This document shows, one piece after another, positions 49,605 through 60,970 of a stretch of 64,000 nucleotides of DNA. The first letter of the stretch is position 1, and each line of letters starts with the position of its first letter. The position numbers and the translations under genes are program-made. The notes below the pieces were generated by a model. It was not told the origin of the DNA, searched no databases, and saw nothing but the letters and a program-made list of their open reading frames with translations. The stretch is from Gymnopilus junonius (taxonomy: Eukaryota > Basidiomycota > Agaricomycetes > Agaricales > Galerinaceae), in assembly GCA_015501075.1 (NCBI GenBank), contig JADNYJ010000127.1, positions 56,946 through 120,945 of the forward strand, in the 5' to 3' direction.

Positions 49605-51223
49605 TCAAATACCACCGTCCTCGTCGTCGGAGTAGAACTCATCCTCGTCATCATCGTCGGCCGATGCGAGGTTTGTGAAGTCGACCTTGTAGCGTAAAAG
49701 ACCGCCAATACCACCGAATCCCTTGACGAATTGTGCACCTTCTTGAGAGCGGTTGGTCACGAATTCCAAGTTAGCACCGAATTCCTTGTATTTCTCAGCG
49801 AACCATTCGAGCAGGGACTGAGGCTCGACGACTTGCTCCATTTCTGCGCCAGTAGATTTGTCCGTGAATCTGTCGCGTTCTTTTTCTTGCTCTTTGTTGA
49901 CGTGGATGATGATCTCCTCTGCAAAGGATTTTCTCAGTATAGTCGGGGAGAAACATGTAGATGACAGAGGCTCACCTCCGGCAGCATTTCGTAGGACGTA
50001 ACGAGTAATATCCAAATTCTCCCAAACGATCAAGGTCTCCACGGCACCGAGCTCAAGGGCCTTAAGAGTATCGTCGATACCGAAGCAATATCTGCCGGTA
50101 TCCTGACTGATTTCATCGAAGTACTTTTGGATAAGTCTCTTCTCTTGGACGAACTTGACGTTAGCCAGCGACTCGGAAGCTAATTCAATGGCCTGAATGC
50201 GATGGTGTAAATTGCCACATTACCAATATTGCTGTATAGAAAAAATCAGCATACCTGATTGAAACCATTTTCACCACCGTAACTGACATCAACCACTTTG
50301 ATGATTTTTGCAGCAAGTCTCTGATCGAACATGTCGCTCTGACTGAGTTCTGTCTTGAAGTCGGCACTTCCAGCCAGAACCAATCCAGTGACGTTGACCT
50401 TGTCGTTAGTAATGAAGTGCTGGACGGCAAGTTCTGCGACTTTTCGAACGTAGTTGTGTCGTTTTTCATCTCGAAGACGCGAGAAACGGAGGGCAGATTG
50501 ACCACCACGACCATGTTTCTTTGGAAGGTCGACAGTGAATTTGTGCATAACTTCACGAGTGTTTCCTGCAAGAACGCCGAATAGAGTGCCATTACCATCC
50601 ATTACAATGAATCCGAAGCGAGAATCAGATTCTAGAAGCTCGGAAAGAGCCTCGGTGTGGAATTTGTTATCGCAAAGGTAAAGAGACCTATTCGACAGTT
50701 AAAAATGGTGTGATCGGAAAACAGCAGAAGACCCGCACGTATTGATGGGCTTATGAGGCTCAAAATCAAATGAAACTTTTTTCTCCTTCCCTTCGTCTGT
50801 CAGGATAGTTCCCACAAAAAGCACGAGGCCGTTTGGCGGGACTCGATTGTACAGTTTCAAGCGCTGTTGGGTACTGGTAATAGCAGCAAGCACAGAGAGA
50901 CGGTTGACTCGAGATTTAATGTTGGAAGCTGTTCCATATTCTTGGGTTAACATGGCTGAGGCCCTTGAAACTTGATCCTACATAGCGCAACAAATTAGCA
51001 ATAAACGAGAAAAATGGAGTTCGATCGAAATGTACCTTGGGCGGTATGATGAGACTGATCATGGAAGTGCCAGCTCTGCGAAATAAAATAAAATCAGAAT
51101 AACGACCGATGTCCCAGGCGATGTGAAGATGTCGTTCGCTCACCCTCTGGCAGAGTCAAGGCTCTTGATGAGTTTCTTGACCTTCCACATCTGGATATTC
51201 TGCTCCGCGATATCCTGACTCAT
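49605..51223 (-). CDS. SUP45: Eukaryotic peptide chain release factor 1
   Basis: ATG 51223 starts [19 protein letters not shown]. Stop-codon recognition motifs TASNIKS and YLCDNKF, the peptidyl-hydrolysis motif in [14 protein letters not shown], and the C-terminal eRF3-binding part ending in an acidic tail ([17 protein letters not shown]) identify eRF1, about 435 residues. All junctions checked keep frame: introns near 51145-51075, 51035-50980, 50743-50690, 50255-50195 and 49973-49920. It terminates translation at all three stop codons in the cytosol. It is head-to-head with POP7, 189 bp apart. Confidence 0.95.
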
Positions 51224-51412
51224 CTTGGGTAACGACGTATGCGCTTCCTAGGGAATACCAGGAGAACACAGTCGGGGGATAGAGGGCGAAGAGGAACGAG
51301 ATCGATTTTCAAGAAACGAGGCTTTTGCTTTTCTGTGTTTGCGCTTGTATCACTAATCTCCAATTTTAATTTTAACTTCTGATCTCGGGGATAACTTAGA
51401 CGACCACTACGC
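51224..51412. promoter_or_regulatory. Shared divergent promoter, eRF1 / POP7
   Basis: Only 189 bp separate the two start codons, so the genes must share a bidirectional promoter. The eRF1-proximal part is purine-rich (agagggcgaagaggaacgag) and the POP7-proximal part AT-rich (ccaattttaattttaac). No TATA box is clear. Confidence 0.7.
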
Positions 51413-52284
51413 ATGGCCTCTTCAAGTTCAAAAAACGAAAACATGACTCGGTTGAGGAAGTTCAGGACCCGAAGCGAGTTAAACTGGCTTCTACATCAGT
51501 TCCGAATATACATGTGCCACCACCAACAGTCACTTCTTCGGCACTCAATACTCAAGCAACAGACAGCCATCAAAATGAAAAGGCTGGCGATGTAATACAG
51601 GAGAAAAAGCGCACACGGATACATAAGCTGATGCCTCCGAGACCATTCCCGACGGTTCCGACCTCGGTATCAGCAACGGGGCCGCGTTCCAGTCACCGAG
51701 AAGGCAAGAACATGATATGTTTGACTCGAAAAACGTCACTAGGTCACTACATGCGGCGGTGTAAGGATGTCATCATTGTAGATGGGTATGTTTGTTCAAA
51801 CGCGTCGCATCTCTTTCTCGCGGATTGACTTCTTTGTCTATGAAGGTACAAGGCCCTTCACCTCAGTGCCATGGGTGCTGCCATACCTCTTCTGACCCAG
51901 CTCGTCTGCGCACTTCCGCCAATCCTACCCTTCTCTCCAGACGAGATAACCACTGAAATCACAACGGGTACTGTGGAAGTCCAAGATGAAGTTATACCTG
52001 AAGATGAGGACGAAGATTTCACGTATCAAACGCGTGGAAAATCTGTCCTCCGCGTCATCTTCAAAATCGGCGATGGTGAATTTGAAGGCGACCGGACAGC
52101 CGTTCGGAAATATTCAGCTGGAAAAAGTGTCCCAAAGAGTTTTACGCGTCCGCCAAAGAACGTTGGTCCTAAGAATGCTGGCAAAAGAGAACAGAAGGAT
52201 ACAAAAGGCAAAGGGAAAGCGAGCAAAGTACCTTCTGAAATCATCTTCGAAGAGCCTGAGCAAGAATTCACGGATATGCTGTAA
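51413..52284 (+). CDS. POP7: RNase P/MRP subunit Pop7 (Rpp20), Alba fold
   Basis: The long frame reads GKNMICLTRKTSLGHYMRRC, DVIIVDGYKALHLSAMGAAI, then TTGTVEVQDEVIPEDEDED and KSVLRVIFKIGD, the Alba-like core of Rpp20/Pop7. A basic tail ends at TAA 52282-52284. One intron (about 51788-51846) splits the Gly of VDG|YKAL. The start MASSSS (51413) lies in a different frame from the core. Adding one A to the A-run at 51430-51435 joins them through a basic KKRKHD patch, so one base is probably missing. Pop7 is part of the nuclear ribonucleoprotein that matures tRNA 5' ends and processes rRNA. The acidic insert EDEDED and the extended Lys-rich C-terminus make it longer than the human protein. Confidence 0.85.
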
Positions 52285-53010
52285 GACTTCGCTATTTTAA
52301 ATCTCTCGTAAGTAATTCTTTCAATTTGTATGAATCGTCCCTACTGATCACTGAATTTTCAGATTTTCTTCTGGGAGGATTGCTTTCAGCACCTGATTTA
52401 TACCATCATTTCTATGTAGCATTCCAATCCAATCTTGTATTTTTATCACTTCGCGGGAAATCTTCGCTTGATTTCTATCCCATGCCCTTAATTACAATAC
52501 TCAGTATTGCAAGGTACGTTCGTTACACTGCTGGCAGGGGACTTTTTAAGGTAGGGTAAAATCTGGGTGAAATATTAGCTTGCTTGTTTAAGTTTCATAT
52601 CTTTATTCTGAACAGTGAAACAATAAAAAAATGTTACATTTTATCAATAATAGAAGGTCCGAAAGAGGATGTCTTTATTGTTCTTTTGAACCGAATTAAC
52701 ACATTTCGTCTATTATAAATTTATTGTTTTGTTAAATTGTCCATAAGGGAATCATTTCTCCTAAATGTTTTGGAATGTAAGATCTAAAATTTACCTGTAT
52801 GGAGAAAAAGGAACAAAAGGAGAAATTTTCTGATTGTTTTCCCTTCCATAAAATGAAGAAATTCTCAAAAGATTTTATAAAAAATTATATTTGGCCGAAA
52901 GATTACATTTCAACTAGAAAAAAATATATCTCCCCGCAGGGTACCTTGCCAATAGGGGAGTAAAATGGGTCACTAGATAAAAGACAGTGTCAATGTATTA
53001 CACAATGAGG
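52285..53010. other. AT-rich convergent spacer
   Basis: Strongly AT-rich between about 52560 and 52930, with many A- and T-runs, between the 3' ends of POP7 and the leftward lineage-specific gene. It marks the edge between housekeeping genes and the lineage-specific island. Confidence 0.5.
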
Positions 53011-55515
53011 TTATGCAGTGCGTGAAAATATTTTGTCCGATTGTTCAAGAATGCATTTGGTGACCTTTCTCCAAGCAGGCGCTATCTTGAGTTTCTGATC
53101 CCGCCACTTACTATGGGACAAAGGAACAAAACCAGCTTCACCGTTTTGGATTCCCAATAGGCGAGCTTGATACCAGGCCTCATTCCATTCCGTCCAATGA
53201 CCCCAATTATGGAGTTCCAGTGCTGGTCCCAATATTCTGGCAATGGCCACCAAGATAGCCATGCAACTTGGTCACCGTTACCTGAAGGATAATCAGACAA
53301 AAATGATGTAATAGTTGGTCAGACATACCTGTATAACAACAATACAAACCACAAATTATTGCAAGCTCGTCATTTGTAAGCCCATCATCCCAGTAGGCAG
53401 CACCAGAAATCTCAACTGAGCATCCTAGTCAGTGAACAGTGACAGCAGAAGATGGGCCGTTTGTTACGAGTTGACTTCAAGATGCTCTTTGGCAAGGCGG
53501 CCAACTATTCCACCATGAAGGATAGCGGCATGAGCTCGAGGAGTAGTTAAAAGTTGCCCATGTTGTGCAACATATGTCTGATAATCATCAGGGTCCAAAA
53601 TGATAGTTAGCGACGCATCGAGGAATTCTGACCGTTATCGCATCTAGAGAAATAGATGATGGGAGTGGGGCCAATCTCAAGAAAGTGTAGAAAGGGACCC
53701 CTTGCTCAGCAAGATGTTGTGCGAGGACTGCAGAAGATGGTTTTTCAGGTGCCTGAAGAAGGTACCTTAAGATGTAAAGAGCATTCGTTGATGAGGTGAC
53801 TCCGATTTGCCAATCGCTCGAATTTTCAACATCCAGAAAGGTATGATGGAGGAGGAAGAGCTTGTCGTTGAGCTTGTGAAAGGCTTTAACAACCAGTCTG
53901 TGCTCCAATGGCTGGCGATTACCCAGCAACAGATCCCATTCATTACCCTGGGGTCCACGTCCTTGCAAACCCCTAATAAAGTTCACAATAGGGCCAGTGA
54001 GGCCCGGGCAAGGACAATTATATGCACTGGTCCGGAGGCCAATAGATTTCAAACAGTCATCCCATTCTTGAGTACTGACTGGGACTGGGTCTGTTTTAGG
54101 AATAGGAAGAGGGGGCACAAAACCGTAATATTGGGTCAAATATACAAGGATGTTGAGCTCGTCAACAGTATGGGTCAAATCAACTTCTGGGCCACTGTCA
54201 GAAGATCTAACAACATTCATCGCATACTGAGGAGTAGCATATCGGCGAACCTGTTCGACACACTCGTCGATAAATGCTTGGTGCTCTTTGCGAGCAGTAT
54301 CGGGGTTGGTGTTGAGTCCAAGACTGAAATCATCATGGTCATTGTAATAGCTGCCGTCATCATCATCATCGTCATCGTCAGGATCACTAGGTCCAAAGTA
54401 CTCGCAGATGTCCCAAAGTTGGTGACAGCATCGTACTTGCATTGAGCAGCAGAATGTTCCCAAGGATGTCTTCTCGCTCCTTTTTTGTTAACACGTCTAC
54501 GAATGAGAGCGATTTCTCCTTCTAGACTCCAATCCCAGAGAAAGACATTCACTGATGTCGTCAGCAGTATCCTTTCATGATCGAGATGCCTTCTGCACTC
54601 ACCTTCAGTTTCTTTAGCCAAAATTTTCTGATTATGAGCCTCGCAAGCAGCGAAAAATGCCTCCCAAGGCTTGGTTGCAAGGTAAGCATCTTTTTCCCTT
54701 TCATATTCACCAGGAGAGTATTCCCGAGGTCGTAATGGTGAAGGAGGGGGCAAAGTAGGAGATGGGACCTTGGATATGAAAGTTGTCACAGCTTGCAAAA
54801 GGTGCAGAGGGGGTTGGAGGTACTCTAACTTGGGCTGATCATGGCCTGAACCCGGGCAATACCAGACGGGAACATTCCAAGAGTAAAACCATTCTACAGA
54901 GGGTTGGTCAGGGTGAGGATTGTGGATATCTAGGAATGTGCCAATGCGGGGGCACTGCTGAGAGAAATCACAAATGATGGAGGACTGGATGGCACTCAAC
55001 CAGTCCTGTGGAACTTCGTGATTGACGAGAACGGCGAACCAATCTCCTCTGTTGTCAGGTTGAGCTTGAACCTTGGTTTCGATATCGGCAATTTTGCTTG
55101 AAATCAATGACATCCACACGAGAAACCAGTCACGCGAGGTGGCAACATGGAGGCAGGCAGTACGAAGGGTGTAGAAGGATCGTTTGAAGCCGAGAAGGGA
55201 AGAAGGAATGGGGCTGATGGCTGCCCGAATGCCTGTAGTATAACACTGAGTCAAATGGTGAGCTATCATGAGGAGGGCATCCTCCATTTGCTGCCATAGT
55301 TCAACCCTTCGCGATGAAAGAGCATATCGACCACCTTCGATGGGCTCGACATGCGGTACAATATCATGGAGGACACCAAAAATAATCCCCTCAAAGGCTG
55401 GTCATAGAGGGATAAACGAGAGGTAGTGGTATGGTTTTGTCCACTATCAAGGTGATAGGAATTTTTCCAATTTAGCATCTCGAATGCTAAATGGGTAGGA
55501 AGAGTCGGCCGTCAT
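53011..55515 (-). CDS. Lineage-specific hypothetical protein (several frame breaks)
   Basis: ATG 55515 gives MTADSSYPFSIRDAKLEKFL, then SGQNHTTTSRLSLYDQPLRG, SSRRVELWQQMEDALLM, DWFLVWMSLISSKIADIET, a Pro-rich stretch, DWSLEGEIALIRRRV and CKYDAVT. After a shift come LWDICEYFGP, an eight-Asp run, TVDELNILVYLTQYYGF, an HRLVVKAFHKLND segment, DPDDYQTYVAQHGQLLTTPR, GDQVAWLSWWP and a last piece ending KIFSRTA at 53011. The order looks like one protein of more than 800 residues, but the frame changes near 55460, 55355, 54425, 53625 and 53230, three of these fitting one lost base. I recall unnamed proteins of this kind in other mushrooms, unchecked. No catalytic motif was seen. It is either an error-damaged gene or a decaying one. 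Confidence 0.5.
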
Positions 55516-55746
55516 AGGTACGTCAACTTTGCGAGAGCAGTTGGGAGAATAGAAAATGTCTCCTCCGGTACTGAGGAAAGCATGACCGTTGGAGTGGTCA
55601 AGCTTCTTGGGAGTATACAAGGTGTTACGTAGACACGAGACATTCTTCAGAAGGAATAAGACAATAGGACGACATTGACCAGTGAAAGAGCTTACATAGG
55701 AGATTAATTATAATCGGGTGTTCAATAAGGGCAACAAATGAGAGAT

Positions 55747-56319
55747 ACGTGCTCTGAGCAACCAGAACACGTCGAAGAAGCAAAACGAGGATGGGTTTTC
55801 GAAGTGACCGATATCGAGAAATAAATGCAATTGGTGTGACAGTTCAGGTCATCTTGACAGAAAGGGTTACGAATATCTGATGAAGTGCGGATAGAGGATC
55901 AGGTCAGAAGATGAAGACGTGCTCTGAGCAACCAGAACACGTCGAGAATGTTGGTGAAAGTGAGAGTCGACAATTACCAATGTACTTGATTGTATTTGGT
56001 GGCACCCTGCAGTATCACCATGTTGTCATGCAAATAGCACGTGTGCGCTGGAACACACTAGGCACTTGCAAGACTCCAGTGCCACACTTATCCTTTTCCA
56101 TTACTTCCCACCGATATTGCTCTGGTTGCTCCAGGGCAAGGTCCTTCCAGGCACTCTGACCTCGTTCAACAACAACATCGACCACTTAATGCCACAAAAA
56201 GGCACATTCCTCTGGTTGCTCAGAGCAATGTCCTTCCGACGTTCTCACCTATCCTTAAACAATTTCGACCACTCGACTGACCGCAATATGTACATTCCTC
56301 TGGTTGCACAGAGCAATGT
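55747..56319. repeat. Hairpin array 1 with constant GGTTGCTC loop
   Basis: Five short inverted repeats: 55747-55772 and 55917-55942 (identical, 9-bp arms ACGTGCTCT/AGAACACGT, loop GAGCAACC), then in the other orientation 56117-56139 (degenerate), 56204-56231 and 56292-56319 (arms ACATTCCTCT/AGAGCAATGT, loops GGTTGCTC and GGTTGCAC). The last three sit in a loose 90-bp tandem unit. The array lies upstream of the 53-55.5 kb gene and beyond the 3' end of the next one. Function unknown. Confidence 0.75.
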
Positions 56320-56503
56320 CCCTCATTCATGCGTACTCACCGTTACGGCCAACCTGTTGCCATTTTCGGCTGCACCTCCATTCCTGATATCTCCTCAACA
56401 ATTTCATGAGCTGCTCGGCGCAGTAACCATCATTATTCGAGTTAGTACGTACTCGTTTTCGTATTGTGAGTACCCTGCTTGCTATTGTGATAAGAGTCAT
56501 ATT

Positions 56504-59291
56504 CTAATTATTATAGGTAACGACCACAGGGAATGGTAATTCGGGCCTTTCTTGAAGAAAGGCTTTTGCCTCGCTAGTGAGGTTGGCGTACCATGTCTTA
56601 TCATAGAAATTCCTCGGAAGGCCCCTGATTGCGGGTCTGGTGCTCGCCTTCGCTCCTGGTAATCGAACTCGATCTCTAAAAGGGTTGCCAGGCTTGCAAT
56701 TTCCGTAGCGGTTGTATCGGTTAAAATCTTGTCAATCATTTGGAGATAGGGAGTCAGTTCTTCGCTGCGCCAAGGGACTGATTTTATGACGTATTTGCGA
56801 CCGGTGTCGGGGCTGCTTTCATCGGAACTCATGCCCCCTATACCAAGCTCGGTTGCAACTAGCCAGAGAAAATACCAAACATCATCCTTGGTTCCGTCGG
56901 TCTTTATCTGGTTTCCGTCTGTAATTGCTACACGAAGGTGTTTGAGCTGAGGTTCCCAATAGTAAGCGTCTTTCGTCCTAAGATAAACTGCTTCCACTTA
57001 CATGTTTTCGCCTAGCATTCCTTCTTTTACTCTTGAGCGTCACCCGGGTCGTCTCGGAATTGCGATGGTTAACTGCTGTCTTGTCCTCGCCTTCCTTTGG
57101 CTGCCATTTCTTCCACTCCCTCTTGAGGTTTGAGAAGCGCTGCCAAAATATCTCATATATGATAGGCCACTCTCTCTCTCTGAGCCGCAGCCTCGGCCCT
57201 TCCCTCAAAGAAATCGTCGAAAAATTTCTCGCCCAGATCCAAATTCCAAGCATGCTTCTTTTTGTAGGCGAAAAAAGTGCCAATGGGACAAGAGTTGGAC
57301 CAGGACCTTCTCTTTCGGCGAATGCGTCCACCTTTTCTTTAGATGGCTGCGAAATCCATCGAATTTCTCTGTCGCACTTTATATTCAGCAAGGAATTCAT
57401 GTGGCTCCTCACGGCGCCTATTAAATCCATCAGCTCGCATCCATACTTTTGGGGAATTATCTCACCACTAAGACGTTCCTCCTTGGGTCCGTATCTCGCT
57501 CAATCTGTTCCACGATGATACCAGATACGTTCCTCTTTTTCTTTGATGCAGTAACCGGCGGCTTCGAGGTGTTCTGGCTTTGTACCGACATCACGATCTG
57601 GGTGATCCTCAATTTGTTCCGTCGTTATGTTAAGTGATTGAAATGCGACATTCGGGGGTGGATTCGGGGTCGGATTGGCGGTATAAGACGTCTGAGGATC
57701 TATTTGTAATTGAGGACCAGCGCCCCTGCGGGGCCTTTGAAAATGGAGAATGGGTTTTGGAACCGAAGGTTGGCCATTGCCACGCATCTCCTATCATACA
57801 ATCAGCCATGGTTTTCCAGGATCTGGAAGTACTCACTTCCCCTGGGTCTTCATCATCTTCGTCTCCAGCATCTTCATCCTCGTCTCCACTATCGTCATCC
57901 CCGCCAAAAACGTCTTCGTCTTCACTCAATGGCCCTTCGCAATACTTTTCTCTCCTCGCTTCTACTGTCTCTCTTCTGTTTGCGCGCCCATGTCGACATC
58001 CTCGTCTTCGACCGCCTGCGGTACCTGAGCTGGCTCTTCATTTGGTTGCCCGCCCATGTTGATGTCTTGGCCCTTAAATGCCAGCGGTGCCTGGGTGAGC
58101 TCGGTGTGGTTGTTTGTATTGTTGGAAGGCGTCTCTACTTGATTAACATCTGCTGGAATATGGGAATCGCACTGACTTGTATTGTGCAGAGTCGCGTTGG
58201 ACATCTCCGCTTCCACATGTGCTGCTTTCTCCTCAGCACCACTGGCCATGCGGACATCTCCATGCTGGAAATCATGGTCGGCTGAGCTGGTAAATGATTG
58301 GAGGTCAACCTGATTTGGCCGATCTCCTGGATTGTGAGTGTTGTCTGCGATCTTCTTTTCCAATTCATCCATTCGTGCTGCAAATGTGTCCCATTTTACC
58401 TTGTAATTGTCACCTGTCGATTGTCAATCGTAATCTTAATCTGGATAGGCCATATACAAATACCTGGGCTTGTAATTTCGCGATTTGTTCATCCTTCTCC
58501 TCGATAATTTTCCTTGTTGTCAAGTCCAGCTGTTCAATAAGGCGAGTTTTCTCGGTCGCTGCTTCCCTCGGGCGCATCCTAGGAGGCTGCACACCGGTGT
58601 TTTTCCTCTGACTGTTCCTCGACTGGTGTTGCTTTCAGCTAGGCGCTTTCGGACCATAGGTACCTGGTCACGCGATAGAGATGTCTGGAATTGTGGAGGT
58701 GTGCTGGTCAGTTCTGGGACTGAACCCGACTGGGCCATGACTGGGGAAGGGAACTGAATCGGAGGCTGTATATTGGTTGGATTTGGTGGTGATGGGATAG
58801 AAGGCGAACTAGGATATTCACCCGGGATGGTATGCATCAGAGCTGCTGTTGTTTCTGGGGTTGGAGTAGGTTGAGAGGGAGAAGTCACTTGTTGTGATTG
58901 AGCATAGATAGACTCAAGGTCCATAGGCATTGGTACCGATGGCGTAGCTGGTGCAGCATTCACCTCCATGGTCGCTATCGACTGTTCTGCTGCCAAGGGG
59001 TGCATGAAAACATGAGCGCGTTGCAGTTCATGTCCCAAAGGACGAGGCACATAACGTGTGGCTGTGGCTGTGAATGCGGGGGCACCTGGGTCCTAGGATT
59101 CATATTAGCCAGAACGAAAAATGTAATAATTTCAACAACACCTCTTCCTGTTGGGCAGACCTGTCCTCGACGATTTCCATTGGGATTTTTGGAATATCTT
59201 GATTCAATGGACCATCTTCAGTCATCGGAGTGTCTTGATTATTGCTTCGGGGTACCCGAAAATCGAAAAGAAAAGTGGGAACTTGGGGCAT
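56504..59291 (-). CDS. Lineage-specific hypothetical protein with coiled and acidic segments (frame breaks)
   Basis: ATG 59291 (MPQVPTFLFDFRVPRSNNQD) is followed by a Pro/Ser/Thr-rich region (58600-59000) and a coiled-coil-like ATEKTRLIEQLDLTTRKIIE / EKDEQIAKLQAQ. Then come DTFAARMDELEKKIADN, an acidic DSGDEDEDAGDEDDED, KPEHLEAAGYC, WPIIYEIFWQRFSNLKREWKK, RRNARRKHV, GIGGMSSDESSPDTG and GLPRNFYDKTWYANLTSEAK, ending TAG at 56506-56504. The last segment lies one frame away from its predecessor, near 56640 (one G apparently lost). Other joins are probably introns. DNA- or protein-binding is suggested by the coiled coil and basic stretch but is unproven. I do not recognise a named family. Alternatively it could be two adjacent genes. 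Confidence 0.45.
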
Positions 59292-59823
59292 AGTATGTTT
59301 GCATTTTTCGTTCACCAATATGTTAATATCTATTTATCACACACTCATATTCTATTGTATATCAATTGAAAGCTATGATGATCGGAGTAAATTGCAATGT
59401 TATACCATATGGAATCTTCTCCGACTTCATACATATTCAATAATGTGGATAGCATAATAAAGTCTCCTCATTATCCTTGTCCTCCAAGCTCACTAATTGT
59501 GAAATCTTCAGCAAGTGAATAGTGCAAGGTGGCTACCTCTCCATACTAGTGCAACAATAATTCCCGATCATTTTGAAATGGAGTCTGTCGGCAATATGGA
59601 ATTCCCTTCCATTGCGTGATTTCTATCACAGTGTAACAATAATTCACCATCATTCGAGCTAGCTAAATTGATAAAAGTCCCTACATTGCTCAATTTCCAT
59701 CGCAACTTATTGTAGAACATAGACAATGTACATGGGTTATACAAATGAGTAGACATTGAACGTTTCCAGCCAAACCCCATCATCCACCTCGCCCTTCAAA
59801 GCTTCAACCCTTGAGTATCACAT
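59292..59823. promoter_or_regulatory. Divergent intergenic region
   Basis: 532 bp between the start of the leftward gene (59291) and the rightward gene (59824). It is AT-rich and should contain both promoters. Several CAAT-like words occur (gcaataattcc, aacaataattcac), in two loosely similar stretches near 59550 and 59630. Confidence 0.4.
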
Positions 59824-60354
59824 ATGCCTCGAAAAATTCCAATCCATGCTTCAAAGCGGGTGAGTAATTCTCAGACCAAGAAACATTTAAGTTATGGACT
59901 CACCAGTGTGTCAGGTCAAATATTTTGCATTCAGAGGAAGATTGTACCGCCAGAATGAAGATCGACCCTTTTTTGCCAATATCATGATCCAAGACACAGC
60001 TCCAAAACTGAAACAAATGCACAGCGCTTTCGGAGACATATTCCCCAGGTCGTACATCTATGACTACAGAGTGGTCATCCTTGAGGGCCGTAGCTCGCAT
60101 GAGTTTCAAATTTCGTGCAAGAAAACCATTGGTCTCGAATATAACAAGGTTCTTCAGAAATTGGGTGGCCAGTGGAATGGCGATATTGTTGTAATGAGGA
60201 TAGGAAAGAAAAATCCATCCAATCCGGTCGATATGGGCGGTAAAGACGCTGGAAGAGCGACTTCGCTGTCAAGAAGTGAGTACTTCAGTAGCCCAGCTGT
60301 ACCCTGGTTTCAAAGATACTTACTTTATGCCGTCCAGATTTTTGTCTTGCATAG
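59824..60354 (+). CDS. Small lineage-specific hypothetical protein
   Basis: Exon 1 is MPRKIPIHASKR. An intron follows whose acceptor is agtgtgtcag at about 59910, then VKYFAFRGRLYRQNEDRPFF, ANIMIQDTAPKLKQMHSAFG, HEFQISCKKTIGLEYNKVLQ and KLGGQWNGDIVVMRIGKKNP. A second intron (donor gtgagt near 60277, acceptor gtccag 60337) gives a short end with TAG at 60352-60354; without it the frame reads on to 60454. About 140-150 residues with no recognised catalytic motif. The WxGDIVVMR end pattern reminds me of unnamed small mushroom proteins (not checked). It converges on the gene at 60971-61899, with hairpin array 2 between them. Confidence 0.5.
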
Positions 60355-60507
60355 ATCAGTCAAGCCTAACGGTTGGGGCAGATCGCCTTTGCTTCCGAAG
60401 GCATTGAGCACTGAGAATGATGAACAAATGAATATACCTGTACTTACTTTATAAATAATGGACAAGCCTCTGGAACGTTTAATCCTCTATTGCAAGGCCT
60501 AAGTGTC

Positions 60508-60825
60508 TTTCGATTTGGGCAACCAGATCGAAAAATTCGGCAGGGTACCATAGCGTGATCTGAGCAACCAGAACACGCCAGAGCACAGGTGGGTAGGGTA
60601 GGGGGTAGAGAGAGAGAGCTTCCTAAATGCGTCCAAGTGCACGTGCGAGTTTGTTGCCAAACACAACATGACTTGAACAACCAATCTGCATGCACGACCC
60701 ACTCGCCACCAAGGTTCCTTAAGATGTAGTTTATTTTGGTTGCCCAAAATAAACCTCATTTCTGGCAATCTCAAGAACAGCCGCTTCTTGGTAGGACGTC
60801 CTTTATTTTGGTTGCTCAAAATAAA
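60508..60825. repeat. Hairpin array 2 with constant GGTTGCYC loop
   Basis: Inverted repeats: 60508-60533 (arms TTTCGATTT/AGATCGAAA, loop GGGCAACC), 60553-60578 (GCGTGATCT/AGAACACGC, loop GAGCAACC), a weak one at 60667-60692, then in the other orientation 60729-60754 (GTTTATTTT/AAAATAAAC, loop GGTTGCCC, perfect) and 60802-60825 (TTTATTTT/AAAATAAA, loop GGTTGCTC, perfect). The last two belong to a 72-bp tandem unit. The array lies between two convergent genes. Confidence 0.75.
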
Positions 60826-60970
60826 TCGCATTCCTTGTGATCTCAAGAGCAGCACTCCACTGTATGGATGTCAATTTGTTCTGTCGACTCAGCTTTGACT
60901 CAGCTTCTCTGTCGAGCTCCAAAATCATATATACAACAATCAAAAATGGGTATCTACTTGGTCGCTCTCA

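Noticed and set aside
53807..54445. 212-codon plus-strand ORF
   Set aside because: It lies antisense to the lineage-specific gene, whose minus-strand frame has the more protein-like composition and splice sites. No plus-strand support.
57033..58285. Several 140-190 codon plus-strand ORFs
   Set aside because: They are antisense to the 56.5-59.3 kb gene and overlap one another in different frames. The acidic and Ser-rich content arises from low-complexity codons.
60444..60855. Two minus-strand ORFs of 83 and 118 codons across the hairpins
   Set aside because: They run through the inverted repeats and tandem units, and their apparent repeats come from the hairpins. No splice or start support.
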